Below are positions 8,315 through 17,469 of a DNA stretch of 64,000 bases, piece after piece. Numbering within the stretch: the first letter of the stretch is position 1; each line of letters starts with the position of its first letter. The notes under the pieces were generated by a model. The model made no database searches, had not been told where the DNA came from, and saw only the letters and a program-made list of their open reading frames with translations. Origin of the DNA: an uncultured Desulfobacter sp. (GTDB taxonomy: Bacteria; Desulfobacterota; Desulfobacteria; Desulfobacterales; Desulfobacteraceae); NCBI RefSeq assembly GCF_963666145.1, contig NZ_OY762614.1, positions 5,074,501-5,138,500 on the forward strand. Direction: 5' to 3'. The position numbers were made by a program, and so were the translations under genes.

Positions 8315-9322
8315 ATGAAAATTTCAATAATTATACCAATTTATAATGTTGCCCAGTTTGTGGGGCGCTGTTTAAATTCTGTTATTTCCCAAACATATCC
8401 TGATATTGAGTGTGTTATTGTCGATGATTGTGGTCAGGATAATAGTATGGAGATTGTTGCGCGGACACTGAGTAATTATCGAGGCCCAATAGTGTTTAAA
8501 TTGGTTTCCCATGAGAAAAATGGCGGACTTTCTGCTGCACGTAATACTGGTACAAAAGCCGCAACAGGTGAATATATTTATTATTTGGATAGCGATGATA
8601 TGATTTTACCGGATTCGCTGATTTTGTTAGCAGAGCTATTAAAGGCGGAATCTCTTGATTTTGTGATCGGTAATTATGCTTCTGGTGGAAATGAAATGCG
8701 TTACATTCCACTTTGCACATCTTATAATGTTAGTCGTTCAAATCAGGAGATTCTGGCTTCATATTTGGATAAGAAATGGTATATGATGGCCGTTAATAAA
8801 TTGATTAATCGTAGATTTTTCATTGAAAATGAATTATGGTTTTTAGAAGATTTGATACATGAAGATGAATTGTGGTCTTTTCAGGTGGCTTGTAAGGCAA
8901 ATAGTATGGGGGTCGTGAATGAAATAACCTATATTTATTGTTTACATCCAGGGTCTATCATGAGCACTTTAAACAAGAAATCAATAGATTCATGGATCCG
9001 GATCATTTCCAAAATGGAAACTTTTGCTATGGAAAATGGATTGCTCGATAATTCAAAAGTCATTCGGTTTGTAACGAACAAACGAGAGGCGCTCATCCAT
9101 TTTGTTCGTGGATGCGGATTTGGTGTTGCAATGAATGTGTACAATAATCATGTGAGGGGGAAGTCTTTATTTAAACGCCCTTGGCGATCACTTACTTTGA
9201 AAACGCGTGTTAGCTATCTGCACCATTTTTTGCCTTGGCCAATTGGCTACTTATACCACAAGATTGCTTGTGAATATCTCGTCCCTATAGCGAGGAAGGT
9301 GGTTGCAAAATTAGGCTCATGA
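8315..9322 (+). CDS. Family 2 (GT-A) glycosyltransferase
   Basis: The 335-residue protein has the GT2 signature at the very start (KISIIIPIYNVAQFVGRCLNSVISQTYPD), the nucleotide-binding VDDCGQDNS, NGGLSAARNTG, and the metal-binding YYLDSDDMI near residue 90. A catalytic-base region is likely at LEDLIHEDELW. It should add one sugar from a nucleotide-sugar donor to the growing lipid-linked glycan at the inner membrane. The C-terminus after residue 250 is basic and amphipathic, as in membrane-associated GTs. The stop overlaps an ATG (ATGA) of a short frame that runs into the poly-C tract. Donor and linkage are unknown. Confidence 0.9.
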   Translation: MKISIIIPIYNVAQFVGRCLNSVISQTYPDIECVIVDDCGQDNSMEIVARTLSNYRGPIVFKLVSHEKNGGLSAARNTGTKAATGEYIYYLDSDDMILPDSLILLAELLKAESLDFVIGNYASGGNEMRYIPLCTSYNVSRSNQEILASYLDKKWYMMAVNKLINRRFFIENELWFLEDLIHEDELWSFQVACKANSMGVVNEITYIYCLHPGSIMSTLNKKSIDSWIRIISKMETFAMENGLLDNSKVIRFVTNKREALIHFVRGCGFGVAMNVYNNHVRGKSLFKRPWRSLTLKTRVSYLHHFLPWPIGYLYHKIACEYLVPIARKVVAKLGS

Positions 9323-9355
9323 TCAAAATGAAATTGCCCTTCTATTTGCTTTTTA

Positions 9356-9370
9356 CCCCCCCCCCCCCCC
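9356..9370. repeat. Poly-C tract of 15
   Basis: An uninterrupted run of 15 C lies between two glycosyltransferase genes in otherwise AT-rich DNA. A short frame opens at ATG 9319, coupled by ATGA to the preceding gene, and enters the run. With 15 C it stops after about 45 codons. With one C fewer it would continue to the TAA at 9493-9495. Such tracts are classic slipped-strand contingency sites, but no recognisable protein is encoded downstream, so function is uncertain and an assembly artefact is possible. Confidence 0.6.
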
Positions 9371-9529
9371 TCGACTTATGCCAAAGGACACATATTACAA
9401 CATGCTTCCATTGGCGCGCCTTGATGGTGAATTACAATCTGGCGTATTTATGGAAGATGTAATTTATCTTATTCAAATCTCTCTGGGCGATTAATCTTTC
9501 GGTTAACCGATAGACGCTATATCCATTTT

Positions 9530-10735
9530 ATGTTAACAATACTAAATGCAGGCCAAAATTACAGGATCACAGGGGGGTCTGATAGATATTTATTGTCTTT
9601 GGAACGTCTGCTGAAAAAAAACGGGCAAAAAGTTATCCCTTTTACAGCGTTTCATCCCGGTAATTTAAATTCTCAATGGTCTAAATTCTTTCCGAAACCC
9701 GTTAATTTCTCAAATCCTGGTGTGCATGATCTTTTACGGTATCTATATTCAATACCAGCCCAAAAAGGAATTGAACAATTAATCAAAATAACTCGACCTG
9801 ATATTGCACATCTTCATATCTATTATGGCCAACTCACATCTTCTATTCTCAAACCGCTAAGAAAAGCCAATATTCCGATAGTTCAGACTTTACACGAGTA
9901 TAAGCTGATTTGTCCCACCTACAGCTTATGGGCTTTTAATGAACCTTGTAAAAAATGTAAAGGCAATCATTTCTGGCATGCCATAACATGTAGGTGCAAC
10001 AGAGGGTCTTTATCAAGATCTTTTTTAAGCTGCCTGGAAGCGTATATTTCCCTTTGGTTAGGGGCTCAAAATTTGGATCATTATATTGCAGTAAGCGATT
10101 TTCTTCGAAACAAAATTATAAATATGGGAATGCCATCAGAAAAAATTACAACAGTTCATAACTTTATTGATTGTCGAAGGATAAAGCCAGCAACGGCAAC
10201 CGGTAAATATATCCTATATTTTGGAAGATTAGAAACTACCAAAGGAATTTACACATTATTAGATGCCATAGGTCAACTGCCGAATGTACCTCTTTGGGTT
10301 GTTGGCGATGGAAACGAAAGGGAGAATATCAAAAAATACATTGAACAAAATCGTATAAATAACGTCATGCTATTGGGTTTCAAGACTGGAAAGGATTTGC
10401 AAAAAATAATAAAAGAAAGCATTTGTTCAGTATCACCTTCCGAGTGTTATGAAACTTTCGGGCTCACGCTTATTGAGTCGTTTTCTTTTGGTAGACCTGT
10501 AATAGCCAGTGCAATCGGGGGCATGACTGAAGTTGTGGACGATGGTGTCGATGGATGGTTAATCCCTTCTGGCGACGAAAATATGTTAAGAGATAAAATT
10601 AATTGGATGTTTTGCAATAAAAAAGCCGCCCAAGAGATGGGCATAAATGGCCGGATTAAAGTAGAAAATCAATTCAATCCCGATATCCACTACCAAAAAA
10701 TATTAAATGTTTACCAAAAGGTTGGGGCCTTTTAA
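9530..10735 (+). CDS. Family 4 (GT-B) glycosyltransferase
   Basis: This is a 401-residue GT-B enzyme. The N-terminal domain begins LTILNAGQNYRITGGSDRYL and carries DIAHLHIYYGQLTSS and QTLHEYKLICPTY. A Cys cluster (PCKKCKGNHFW then TCRCNRG) may bind a metal or be structural. The C-terminal donor domain reads YILYFGRLETTKGIYTLLDA, WVVGDGNE, and SPSECYETFGLTLIESFSFG, the E-x7-E motif of GT4 retaining enzymes. It probably transfers a hexose during repeat-unit assembly in the cytoplasm. It ends 3 bp before the next gene, so the two are surely cotranscribed. The specific donor cannot be inferred. Confidence 0.9.
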   Translation: MLTILNAGQNYRITGGSDRYLLSLERLLKKNGQKVIPFTAFHPGNLNSQWSKFFPKPVNFSNPGVHDLLRYLYSIPAQKGIEQLIKITRPDIAHLHIYYGQLTSSILKPLRKANIPIVQTLHEYKLICPTYSLWAFNEPCKKCKGNHFWHAITCRCNRGSLSRSFLSCLEAYISLWLGAQNLDHYIAVSDFLRNKIINMGMPSEKITTVHNFIDCRRIKPATATGKYILYFGRLETTKGIYTLLDAIGQLPNVPLWVVGDGNERENIKKYIEQNRINNVMLLGFKTGKDLQKIIKESICSVSPSECYETFGLTLIESFSFGRPVIASAIGGMTEVVDDGVDGWLIPSGDENMLRDKINWMFCNKKAAQEMGINGRIKVENQFNPDIHYQKILNVYQKVGAF

Positions 10736-10738
10736 GAC

Positions 10739-11728
10739 TTGGATAGTAAAAATACTGTTACACCTTTGTTCAGCATAATTATCGCCGCATATAATTGCGA
10801 AAATACGCTTGAAACAGCGGTCAACTCATGCCTATCACAAAATATTGATTTAGAGATAATTATCATCAACGATGCCTCTTCGGATCAAACACTGTCAGTG
10901 GCAGAAAAATTCAGAGACACAGGCAATGTTTTTGTTTTTTCCAATAAAAAAAATAGTGGTCCAGGATTTGCTCGGAACAAGGGGATCAATGCGGCTAAAG
11001 GGAGATGGATAGTTCAACTTGATGGGGATGACTGGCTTTTGCCTAACAGGCTATTGAACCTCTTTCAAATAGCTGAAAGATACAAAGCAGACTGTGTTGC
11101 TGATGACCTTTTCTTAGTTGAAGACAAAAGTAGAATTGCATTCTCAACCCGGTTTATTGAAAATGGTGTTTTTTGGAAACACATAAAAAAGATACGGCCT
11201 ATTGATCTTGTGAATTTTGATTTAGGATCCATAAAGCCAATAATTAAACGGGAACTACTCATTTCTAAAAGTATTAGATATTCTGAACAAGTTTTCTATG
11301 GAGAAGATTTTTTATTCATGTTGCAATTGGTAATGTCTGGTGCAGAAATTTATATTTCGCCAATTCCGGGATACTGCCTTCGTAGGGGAGACACCGGTTC
11401 ATTAACCACAGATAGAAACAATCTATACCGGCAATTAATTGCCGTGGTAAATATTTTGTTAAAAGATCCTGAAATCAAGGAAACCCCAGGGCTATTTTCT
11501 GCGTTACGAAAAAGACGATCTCATCTTCTTAGATTAATAGTAATAAATCGGCCTATTGCAGAATTAAAACGCAGAAGATATTCAGAAGCCATCAAGTGTT
11601 TATCCAGCAATCCATTTATCATCTTATCATTAGTAAGGCGGCTCATTGAGGTGATCCGAATTCGAATAAATAGAAAATTAAAACTTAGAAGAAAAATGAA
11701 ACATTTTCATATTGTATCCAGTGATTAA
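10739..11728 (+). CDS. Family 2 (GT-A) glycosyltransferase
   Basis: The protein has 329 residues with a TTG start 3 bp after the preceding stop. The N-terminal GT2 fold shows LFSIIIAAYNCENTLETAV, INDASSDQTL, GPGFARNKGINAAKG and the metal-binding VQLDGDDWLLP. An acidic GEDFLFMLQ segment is the likely base region. The C-terminus is strongly basic (RRLIEVIRIRINRKLKLRRK), suggesting peripheral contact with the inner membrane. It belongs to the same operon as the GT4 enzyme upstream and the sulfotransferase downstream. Specificity is unknown. Confidence 0.9.
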   Translation: MDSKNTVTPLFSIIIAAYNCENTLETAVNSCLSQNIDLEIIIINDASSDQTLSVAEKFRDTGNVFVFSNKKNSGPGFARNKGINAAKGRWIVQLDGDDWLLPNRLLNLFQIAERYKADCVADDLFLVEDKSRIAFSTRFIENGVFWKHIKKIRPIDLVNFDLGSIKPIIKRELLISKSIRYSEQVFYGEDFLFMLQLVMSGAEIYISPIPGYCLRRGDTGSLTTDRNNLYRQLIAVVNILLKDPEIKETPGLFSALRKRRSHLLRLIVINRPIAELKRRRYSEAIKCLSSNPFIILSLVRRLIEVIRIRINRKLKLRRKMKHFHIVSSD

Positions 11729-11752
11729 AATTAATATTCTTAAAGGAAAAGT

Positions 11753-12757
11753 ATGATCGCTCAAATTGATAAGCCGTACTTTAAATATGGCCTTGGAAAA
11801 ATAGTGCGCCGTTTTTTCACTTATGCATGTTTTGAGGGGCGCCAGTTAACGACTAAAGGCCGTTGGGCGAACCCGTTTGTTTTTGCGTTTCTAAAAATAT
11901 TATCTCGTATACCGGCCCGACGTCCAGTTAAGGAGCCTATATTCATAACAGGTTTAGGACGGTCAGGAACTACAATTTTGGGGACATTGTTATCAATTCA
12001 TTCTGACGTTGGATATTTGAACGAACCTAAAGCTATTTGGCATATTCTTGATAATAGACAAGACTTAAATGCTAATTTTCGAGTCCATAAAAATGCTGGA
12101 TTATATCGATTTGATAATCAAGATGTTACACAAAAAGCTAAGAGGTATGCAACCCGAATCTATCATCACTATACGACTCTCACTAGAAGTCAAAAAGTAG
12201 TCGATAAATATCCTGAATTGATTTTTAGAATTCCTTATGTAAAGGGACTTTTTCCAGATGCTAAAATAATTTTCATTACTCGAAACGGAGTAGATGCAAT
12301 CCATTCTATTGAAAAGTGGTCTGAAAATAACAGTACTCGAAACGGGGATTCCGTTGAGGATTGGTGGGGAAGAGACGACATTAAATGGAAATATTTATGT
12401 GAGCAAATTCTTTTAAAAGATCCCTTATATGAAAATATTTGGCCAATTTTGGCAAAAGAAATAGATCATGTAAATCGAGCTGCTTTGGAATGGATCGCGA
12501 CAATGCGAGAGGGATTAAAATATGAAAGAATTTATCCCAACTCTATCACAAGAGTACGCTATGAAGATTTATTAGATAATCCTTCACGTTTTCTTGAAAA
12601 TTTGCAAACGGAGATTTGTTTACCTATTGATGCTGCAGTATCAGATTATGCTCAAAAAAGAATTTATCTCAATAAACCAAAATCGTGGCCTGTTCTGCAT
12701 GATGGTGTCGAAAAAATTTTTAAAGAAACGATGCAGTCAATGGGGTATGGTATTTAA
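11753..12757 (+). CDS. Sulfotransferase family protein
   Basis: The 334-residue protein carries a typical PAPS-binding loop, FITGLGRSGTTILGTLLSIH (5'-phosphosulfate-binding), and the 3'-phosphate-binding strand IIFITRNGVDAIHS. Other conserved points are GYLNEPKAIW and the late VRYEDLLDNPSRFL, all as in bacterial glycan sulfotransferases. It should move sulfate from PAPS to a hydroxyl of a cytoplasmic glycan intermediate. It lies between glycosyltransferases, implying a sulfated polysaccharide or Nod-factor-like decoration. The start follows AAAGGAAAAGT. It shares one base with the next start codon (TAATG). Confidence 0.85.
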   Translation: MIAQIDKPYFKYGLGKIVRRFFTYACFEGRQLTTKGRWANPFVFAFLKILSRIPARRPVKEPIFITGLGRSGTTILGTLLSIHSDVGYLNEPKAIWHILDNRQDLNANFRVHKNAGLYRFDNQDVTQKAKRYATRIYHHYTTLTRSQKVVDKYPELIFRIPYVKGLFPDAKIIFITRNGVDAIHSIEKWSENNSTRNGDSVEDWWGRDDIKWKYLCEQILLKDPLYENIWPILAKEIDHVNRAALEWIATMREGLKYERIYPNSITRVRYEDLLDNPSRFLENLQTEICLPIDAAVSDYAQKRIYLNKPKSWPVLHDGVEKIFKETMQSMGYGI

Positions 12758-13875
12758 TGATTCATAAAAAAAAAATAAGAATTTTGGGGACTCGCGGTAT
12801 TCCAGCCCAACACGGAGGATTTGAAACTTTTGCTGAGCACTTTTCTGTTTATTTGAAAGATAAAGGCTGGCAAATAACGGTTTATTGCCAGGAAGAGGGT
12901 CATGGCCCCATTTACGAAGATGATTGGAAGGGCATTCACAGAGTCCATATCCCGGTTACCCAGGAAGGAGCCAAGGGAACCATTGCCTTTGACTGGAAGT
13001 CAACTTGCCATGCCGCAAGGCAGAAATGTATTATTCTTACTCTAGGCTATAATACGTCGGTGTTTTGTGCCTGGTATCGTCTAAAAGGGCTAAAAAATAT
13101 TATCAATATGGACGGCATCGAATGGCAGCGTGATAAATGGACGTTTCCGGAACGGATCTGGCTGTATATCAATGAAAAAGCCGGGGTATTATTGGGCAAT
13201 CATCTGGTAGCGGATCACCCTCAGATTAAAAGCCATCTGGCAAAGAGTATCTCAGCAAATAAAATCACTGTAATTCCTTACACTGCGGATTTGTTAAAAT
13301 CTGCGAACCAAAAGTTTTTGTCTCCTTTTCATATTTTACCGAACCAATTCGGACTTCTTATTGCACGACCGGAGCCTGAAAATTCTATCTTGGATATTGT
13401 TCGGGCTTATACATCCCAAAAAAGAGGAATACCCTTGATTGTTTTAGGAAACTACGCTCCAGAATCCAATGAATATCAAAAAAAAGTCATTGAAACAGCA
13501 AATGATGAAGTCATGTTTGTCGGTGCCATTTATGATTTACCCGTGGTCCAGGCTCTGAGGTTTTATGCACGCTTTTACGTTCACGGGCATACCGTTGGCG
13601 GTACGAATCCATCTTTAGTTGAAGCTTTAGGTGCGGGTTCCCCTGTCTTAGCCCATAACAATCGTTTTAACAGGTGGGTTGCGGGGGAAAAGGCGTTGTT
13701 TTTTTCTAATGAAACAGAATGCGAGGGGCAAATCACCAGATTGGTTCAGGACGATGACCTAATTAACAAGTTGAAGATTACAAGCAAAAAGCAGTATAAT
13801 AATTATTTTACAGCTGATAAAGTTCATGGGGCGTATGAGCGCCTGTTGATGAAGTGTCTTGCAGACCCTTCATAA
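12757..13875 (+). CDS. DUF1972/rhamnosyl-type GT4 glycosyltransferase
   Basis: The 372-residue protein opens with RILGTRGIPAQHGGFETFAEHF, the signature of the DUF1972 N-terminal domain found in rhamnosyl- and related GT4 enzymes. NMDGIEWQRDKW, VADHPQIKSHL and VHGHTVGGTNPSLVEALGAG (donor-site E-x7-E area) follow. It directly precedes the dTDP-rhamnose genes, so a rhamnosyltransferase role is a reasonable inference, not proven. Start and previous stop overlap by one base. It is of normal family length. Confidence 0.85.
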   Translation: MIHKKKIRILGTRGIPAQHGGFETFAEHFSVYLKDKGWQITVYCQEEGHGPIYEDDWKGIHRVHIPVTQEGAKGTIAFDWKSTCHAARQKCIILTLGYNTSVFCAWYRLKGLKNIINMDGIEWQRDKWTFPERIWLYINEKAGVLLGNHLVADHPQIKSHLAKSISANKITVIPYTADLLKSANQKFLSPFHILPNQFGLLIARPEPENSILDIVRAYTSQKRGIPLIVLGNYAPESNEYQKKVIETANDEVMFVGAIYDLPVVQALRFYARFYVHGHTVGGTNPSLVEALGAGSPVLAHNNRFNRWVAGEKALFFSNETECEGQITRLVQDDDLINKLKITSKKQYNNYFTADKVHGAYERLLMKCLADPS

Positions 13876-13896
13876 AGGTTTTAAGGAGTCTATACA

Positions 13897-14787
13897 TTGC
13901 GTAAAGGAATTATTCTGGCTGGCGGATCTGGAACTCGGCTGTATCCGTTGACCTATTCAGTTAGTAAACAATTGATGCCGGTGTATGACAAGCCCATGAT
14001 TTATTATCCTTTGTCTACGCTGATGCTGTCTGGAATAACACAGATTCTTGTTATTACAACCCCATCAGACCTTGCTGGCTTTCAGCATCTTTTGAGGGAT
14101 GGAAGTCAGTGGGGGATAACCCTTGAGTATGCGGTTCAGCCAAGTCCCGACGGTCTGGCCCAGGCGTTTATTATTGGCGAGCAATTTGTTGGGCAGGACC
14201 CGGTTACACTTATTCTTGGTGACAATATTTTTTATGCAGACGGTTTATCCCGACGTCTTCAAGCCATTGGTAAACAGGATCAAGGCGCGACGGTATTCGG
14301 TTATTATGTTAAAGATCCTGAACGTTACGGCGTGGTGGGGTTTGATAGTAATCACGTTGTGAACAGTCTGGAAGAAAAGCCGGAAAATCCCAAATCCAAT
14401 TATGCCGTCACAGGTCTATATTTTTATGACAATGAGGTTATTGACATTGCCAAAACCATTAAACCCTCCCAAAGGGGGGAGTTGGAGATTACCGACGTCA
14501 ATAATGTTTATCTGTCCCGGGGGCAGTTAAATGTGGAACTGTTTGCCAGGGGTACGGCCTGGCTGGATACAGGCACCCATGAATCCTTGCTTAATGCCGG
14601 CACATTTATTAAGGTTGTGGAAGATCGGCAGGGCTTGAAAATCGCCTGCCTGGAAGAGATAGCCTTTAGAATGGGATGGATTGACAAAGAAAAGCTCATG
14701 CAGATTGCTCAGCCTCTTTTAAAAAACGGGTATGGTCAATATTTGATGGGTCTTTGCACACAGGACGCTGACAATGAAATATACTGA
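13897..14787 (+). CDS. rmlA: Glucose-1-phosphate thymidylyltransferase
   Basis: This enzyme makes dTDP-glucose from glucose-1-phosphate and dTTP, the first step of dTDP-L-rhamnose synthesis. The 296-residue protein shows the nucleotidyltransferase signature GIILAGGSGTRLYPLTYSVS at the start, KQLMPVYDKPMIYYPLSTLM, LGDNIFYADGL (metal site) and AWLDTGTHESL, and is collinear with RmlA. It has a TTG start with TTAAGGAG upstream. It overlaps rmlC by 14 bp; the order is rmlA-C-D-B. It is feedback-inhibited by dTDP-rhamnose in the known family. Confidence 0.97.
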   Translation: MRKGIILAGGSGTRLYPLTYSVSKQLMPVYDKPMIYYPLSTLMLSGITQILVITTPSDLAGFQHLLRDGSQWGITLEYAVQPSPDGLAQAFIIGEQFVGQDPVTLILGDNIFYADGLSRRLQAIGKQDQGATVFGYYVKDPERYGVVGFDSNHVVNSLEEKPENPKSNYAVTGLYFYDNEVIDIAKTIKPSQRGELEITDVNNVYLSRGQLNVELFARGTAWLDTGTHESLLNAGTFIKVVEDRQGLKIACLEEIAFRMGWIDKEKLMQIAQPLLKNGYGQYLMGLCTQDADNEIY

Positions 14788-15322
14788 ACTTTCGATACCC
14801 GATGTTGTATTAATGGAACCTAAAGTGTTCGGTGATCATCGCGGTTTTTTCATGGAAACATTTCGGGCGGATGAATTTAACGAGAACGTGCAGTCTGTGC
14901 AGTTTGTCCAGGATAACCACAGTATGTCCCAAAAAGGTATTTTAAGAGGGCTGCATTACCAGATAAAGCAGCCCCAGGGCAAACTGGTGCGTGTAATTGA
15001 AGGAGAGGTCTTTGATGTGGCCGTGGATATTCGAAAATCTTCTCCCTATTTCGGTCAGTGGGTGGGTGAAATTTTAACAGCCGAGAATAAGCGGATGCTG
15101 TGGGTGCCGCCTGGATTTGCCCATGGGTTCTATGTGCTCAGCAATACTGCCCAGTTTACCTATAAATGTACGGATTATTATGCGCCGGAGTATGAGCGCA
15201 GTATCCTCTGGTCCGATCAGACCATTGGAATTCAATGGCCTGGAATCGAAAAAGAACCGCCTGTGTTATCTCAAAAAGATGAAGACGGTGTGCGGTTCCA
15301 GGATGCAGAGGTGTTTGCATGA
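14774..15322 (+). CDS. rmlC: dTDP-4-dehydrorhamnose 3,5-epimerase
   Basis: RmlC epimerises dTDP-4-keto-6-deoxyglucose at C3 and C5. The 182-residue cupin shows PKVFGDHRGFFMETFR, the catalytic-His stretch GILRGLHYQIKQPQGKLVRV, GEVFDVAVDIRKSSP, and VPPGFAHGFYVLS with the later active-site Tyr region TYKCTDYYAPEYE. Length and motifs match the family fully. It overlaps rmlA and rmlD (4 bp) and is therefore translationally coupled within the rhamnose operon. Confidence 0.97.
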   Translation: MKYTELSIPDVVLMEPKVFGDHRGFFMETFRADEFNENVQSVQFVQDNHSMSQKGILRGLHYQIKQPQGKLVRVIEGEVFDVAVDIRKSSPYFGQWVGEILTAENKRMLWVPPGFAHGFYVLSNTAQFTYKCTDYYAPEYERSILWSDQTIGIQWPGIEKEPPVLSQKDEDGVRFQDAEVFA

Positions 15323-16179
15323 AAATTTTATTATTCGGTTCCGGCGGGCAATTGGGTTGGGAATTGCAGCGAACTTGTCCTTCCCATATTAAGTTGGAAT
15401 CCTACGGGTCTAAAGATGTCGATTTCAGCGATGCTAAAGGCCTTGAACGTTGCATTGAAAAGTCGGATGCACGATGGATTATTAATGCTGCGGCGTATAC
15501 CGCTGTTGACAAGGCTGAAGAAGAAGAAAAACAGGCAGCTTTGCTCAATCATCTGGCTGTAGCCCAGGTTGCCGAGATGGCCCGTAATACCCATAAGAAA
15601 ATGGTTCAGATCTCAACGGATTTTATTTTTGACGGCATCGCTTCCACCCCCATTACACCGAACAGTCCGGCAAATCCTTTATCCGTATACGGTAAAACCA
15701 AGCTTGAAGGCGAAAATGCGGTTAAAAAGATTTTACAGAAGGATTGTATAGTGATTCGTACCGCATGGCTTTATTCTTCCCATGGAAACAATTTTGTGAA
15801 AACCATGCTGAAATTAATGCGTGACCGGGATCATCTCAACGTGGTGGATGACCAGATCGGCACCCCGACCTGGGCCAATGGCCTGGCGCTTTGTGTGTGG
15901 CGGGCCATTGATCAAGAACTCTCCGGGATACATCATTGGACCGATGCCGGTGTTGCCTCATGGTATGATTTCGCCGTGGCCATCCAGGAGATTGGGTTGG
16001 AGTTAAAACTGCTGGACAAACAGATCCCCATCTCTCCCATTCCTTGTGCCGAATACCCTACGCCGGCCAAGCGGCCGGCATTTAGTGTGCTTGATAAGAG
16101 CTCCATCTGGCAGCGTTTAACAATCACGCCTGTTCATTGGCGCGCTCAACTCAAAACCATGTTAACGGAGTTAGTATAA
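15319..16179 (+). CDS. rmlD: dTDP-4-dehydrorhamnose reductase
   Basis: RmlD carries out the last step to dTDP-L-rhamnose, NAD(P)H-dependent reduction at C4. The 286-residue SDR-extended protein begins KILLFGSGGQLGWELQ (Rossmann glycine motif), has NAAAYTAVDKAEEE, QISTDFIFDG (in place of the usual STDYVFDG) and the catalytic YGKTKLEGE (YxxxK). It overlaps rmlC by 4 bp and rmlB by one base. Nothing unusual beyond the Tyr-to-Phe/Ile change in the STDxVFDG block, which is tolerated in the family. Confidence 0.96.
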   Translation: MKILLFGSGGQLGWELQRTCPSHIKLESYGSKDVDFSDAKGLERCIEKSDARWIINAAAYTAVDKAEEEEKQAALLNHLAVAQVAEMARNTHKKMVQISTDFIFDGIASTPITPNSPANPLSVYGKTKLEGENAVKKILQKDCIVIRTAWLYSSHGNNFVKTMLKLMRDRDHLNVVDDQIGTPTWANGLALCVWRAIDQELSGIHHWTDAGVASWYDFAVAIQEIGLELKLLDKQIPISPIPCAEYPTPAKRPAFSVLDKSSIWQRLTITPVHWRAQLKTMLTELV

Positions 16180-17273
16180 TGAGGGGCATGCTGGTTACCG
16201 GCGGAGCCGGATTTATCGGGACAAACTTCGTCTATTATTGGCTGAAAAATCATCCTGAAGACAAAATTATCGTTCTGGATGCTTTGACCTATGCCGGAAA
16301 TAGGCACAGTTTGAAAGATGCTGAAGCGCAGGACCATTGTGCCTTTGTTCATGGTGATATTCTGGATCAGGAATTAGTTGAAAAATTACTCCTTGATCAT
16401 GGAATTAAAACCATTGTTCACTTTGCCGCCGAATCCCATGTGGACAGATCGATCCTGGGTCCGGATGCGTTTATCAATACGAATATTGTGGGCACCCATA
16501 CCCTGCTCAAGGCCGCTAAAAAGATCTGGATTGACAGCAATGTCGAAGATCACCGTTTTCACCATATCTCCACGGATGAAGTGTATGGTACGTTGACACC
16601 CGACGCACCGCCGTTTGCGGAGACCAACCCATATTTGCCAAACTCCCCATATGCGGCCAGCAAGGCGTCGTCTGATCATCTGGTCCGGGCATATCATGAA
16701 ACCTATGGGCTCAAAACCACCATCAGCAACTGCTCAAACAATTATGGTCCGTTTCAGTTCCCGGAGAAACTGATCCCGTTGATTATTGTCAACATCCTGG
16801 ATAACAAGCCGTTGCCTGTTTACGGTGACGGATGTCAAATCCGGGACTGGCTCTATGTGGATGATCACAATTATGGGGTCGATTTGATTCTTCATAAAGG
16901 AATACCCGGAGAAACTTACAATATCGGCGGTAATAACGAGTGGAAAAATATTGATATTGTCCGGCATGTCTGCGATTTGCTGGATCAGCGGTTTAAGGTG
17001 GATGCCGGGTTAAAGCAACGCTTTCCTGAATCTCCTGCCGCGAAAGGACATTCGTCACAAAGCCTGATTACCTTTGTTAAAGACAGGGCCGGGCACGATC
17101 GTCGATATGCGATTAATCCGGCTAAAATAAGTGCTTCCATTGGGTTTTCTCCCCGGGAAACCTTTCCGACCGGAATTGAGAAAACAATCATCTGGTTTCT
17201 CTCAAACGAAAAATGGTGGCGAGATATCATGGACAACAGTTACCGCGACTGGATTTCGTCCAACTACGTTTAA
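16179..17273 (+). CDS. rmlB: dTDP-glucose 4,6-dehydratase
   Basis: RmlB converts dTDP-glucose to the 4-keto-6-deoxy intermediate using bound NAD+. The 364-residue SDR protein shows MLVTGGAGFIGTNFVYYWL, HFAAESHVDRSI, HISTDEVYGTL (the family T-D-E triad) and YAASKASSDHLVRAY (YxxxK), then NNYGPFQFPEKLIPL. I take the ATG at 16179, one base inside the rmlD stop; upstream in-frame residues to 16137 are just rmlD in another frame. It is last in the rmlACDB block. The C-terminus is slightly longer than average. Confidence 0.97.
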   Translation: MRGMLVTGGAGFIGTNFVYYWLKNHPEDKIIVLDALTYAGNRHSLKDAEAQDHCAFVHGDILDQELVEKLLLDHGIKTIVHFAAESHVDRSILGPDAFINTNIVGTHTLLKAAKKIWIDSNVEDHRFHHISTDEVYGTLTPDAPPFAETNPYLPNSPYAASKASSDHLVRAYHETYGLKTTISNCSNNYGPFQFPEKLIPLIIVNILDNKPLPVYGDGCQIRDWLYVDDHNYGVDLILHKGIPGETYNIGGNNEWKNIDIVRHVCDLLDQRFKVDAGLKQRFPESPAAKGHSSQSLITFVKDRAGHDRRYAINPAKISASIGFSPRETFPTGIEKTIIWFLSNEKWWRDIMDNSYRDWISSNYV

Positions 17274-17469
17274 TTTCTGATTTAAAATTTCTTTGTTACC
17301 ACGCTTGGGGCTGATGTCCCAGGCGTCCTTCTATTTCCGTAATTTCCAAGTCTATTCATGTAACAGTCATTGGTTGATCTCCTCCTATTATCATCCGTCG
17401 TCCAACCCGTAACAAACCATCAATATTCTAATACAATTTATTATAATCATTCTATAAAAGGATCGCGTC

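Noticed and set aside
9319..9460. Short frame through the poly-C tract as a real gene
   Set aside because: Kept only as part of the contingency idea. With C15 it stops after about 45 codons and no domain is recognisable in any frame.
17274..17469. JUMPstart-type regulatory element before the WbaP-like gene
   Set aside because: I looked for the ops core GGCGGTAG and did not find it; only a generic spacer is visible.
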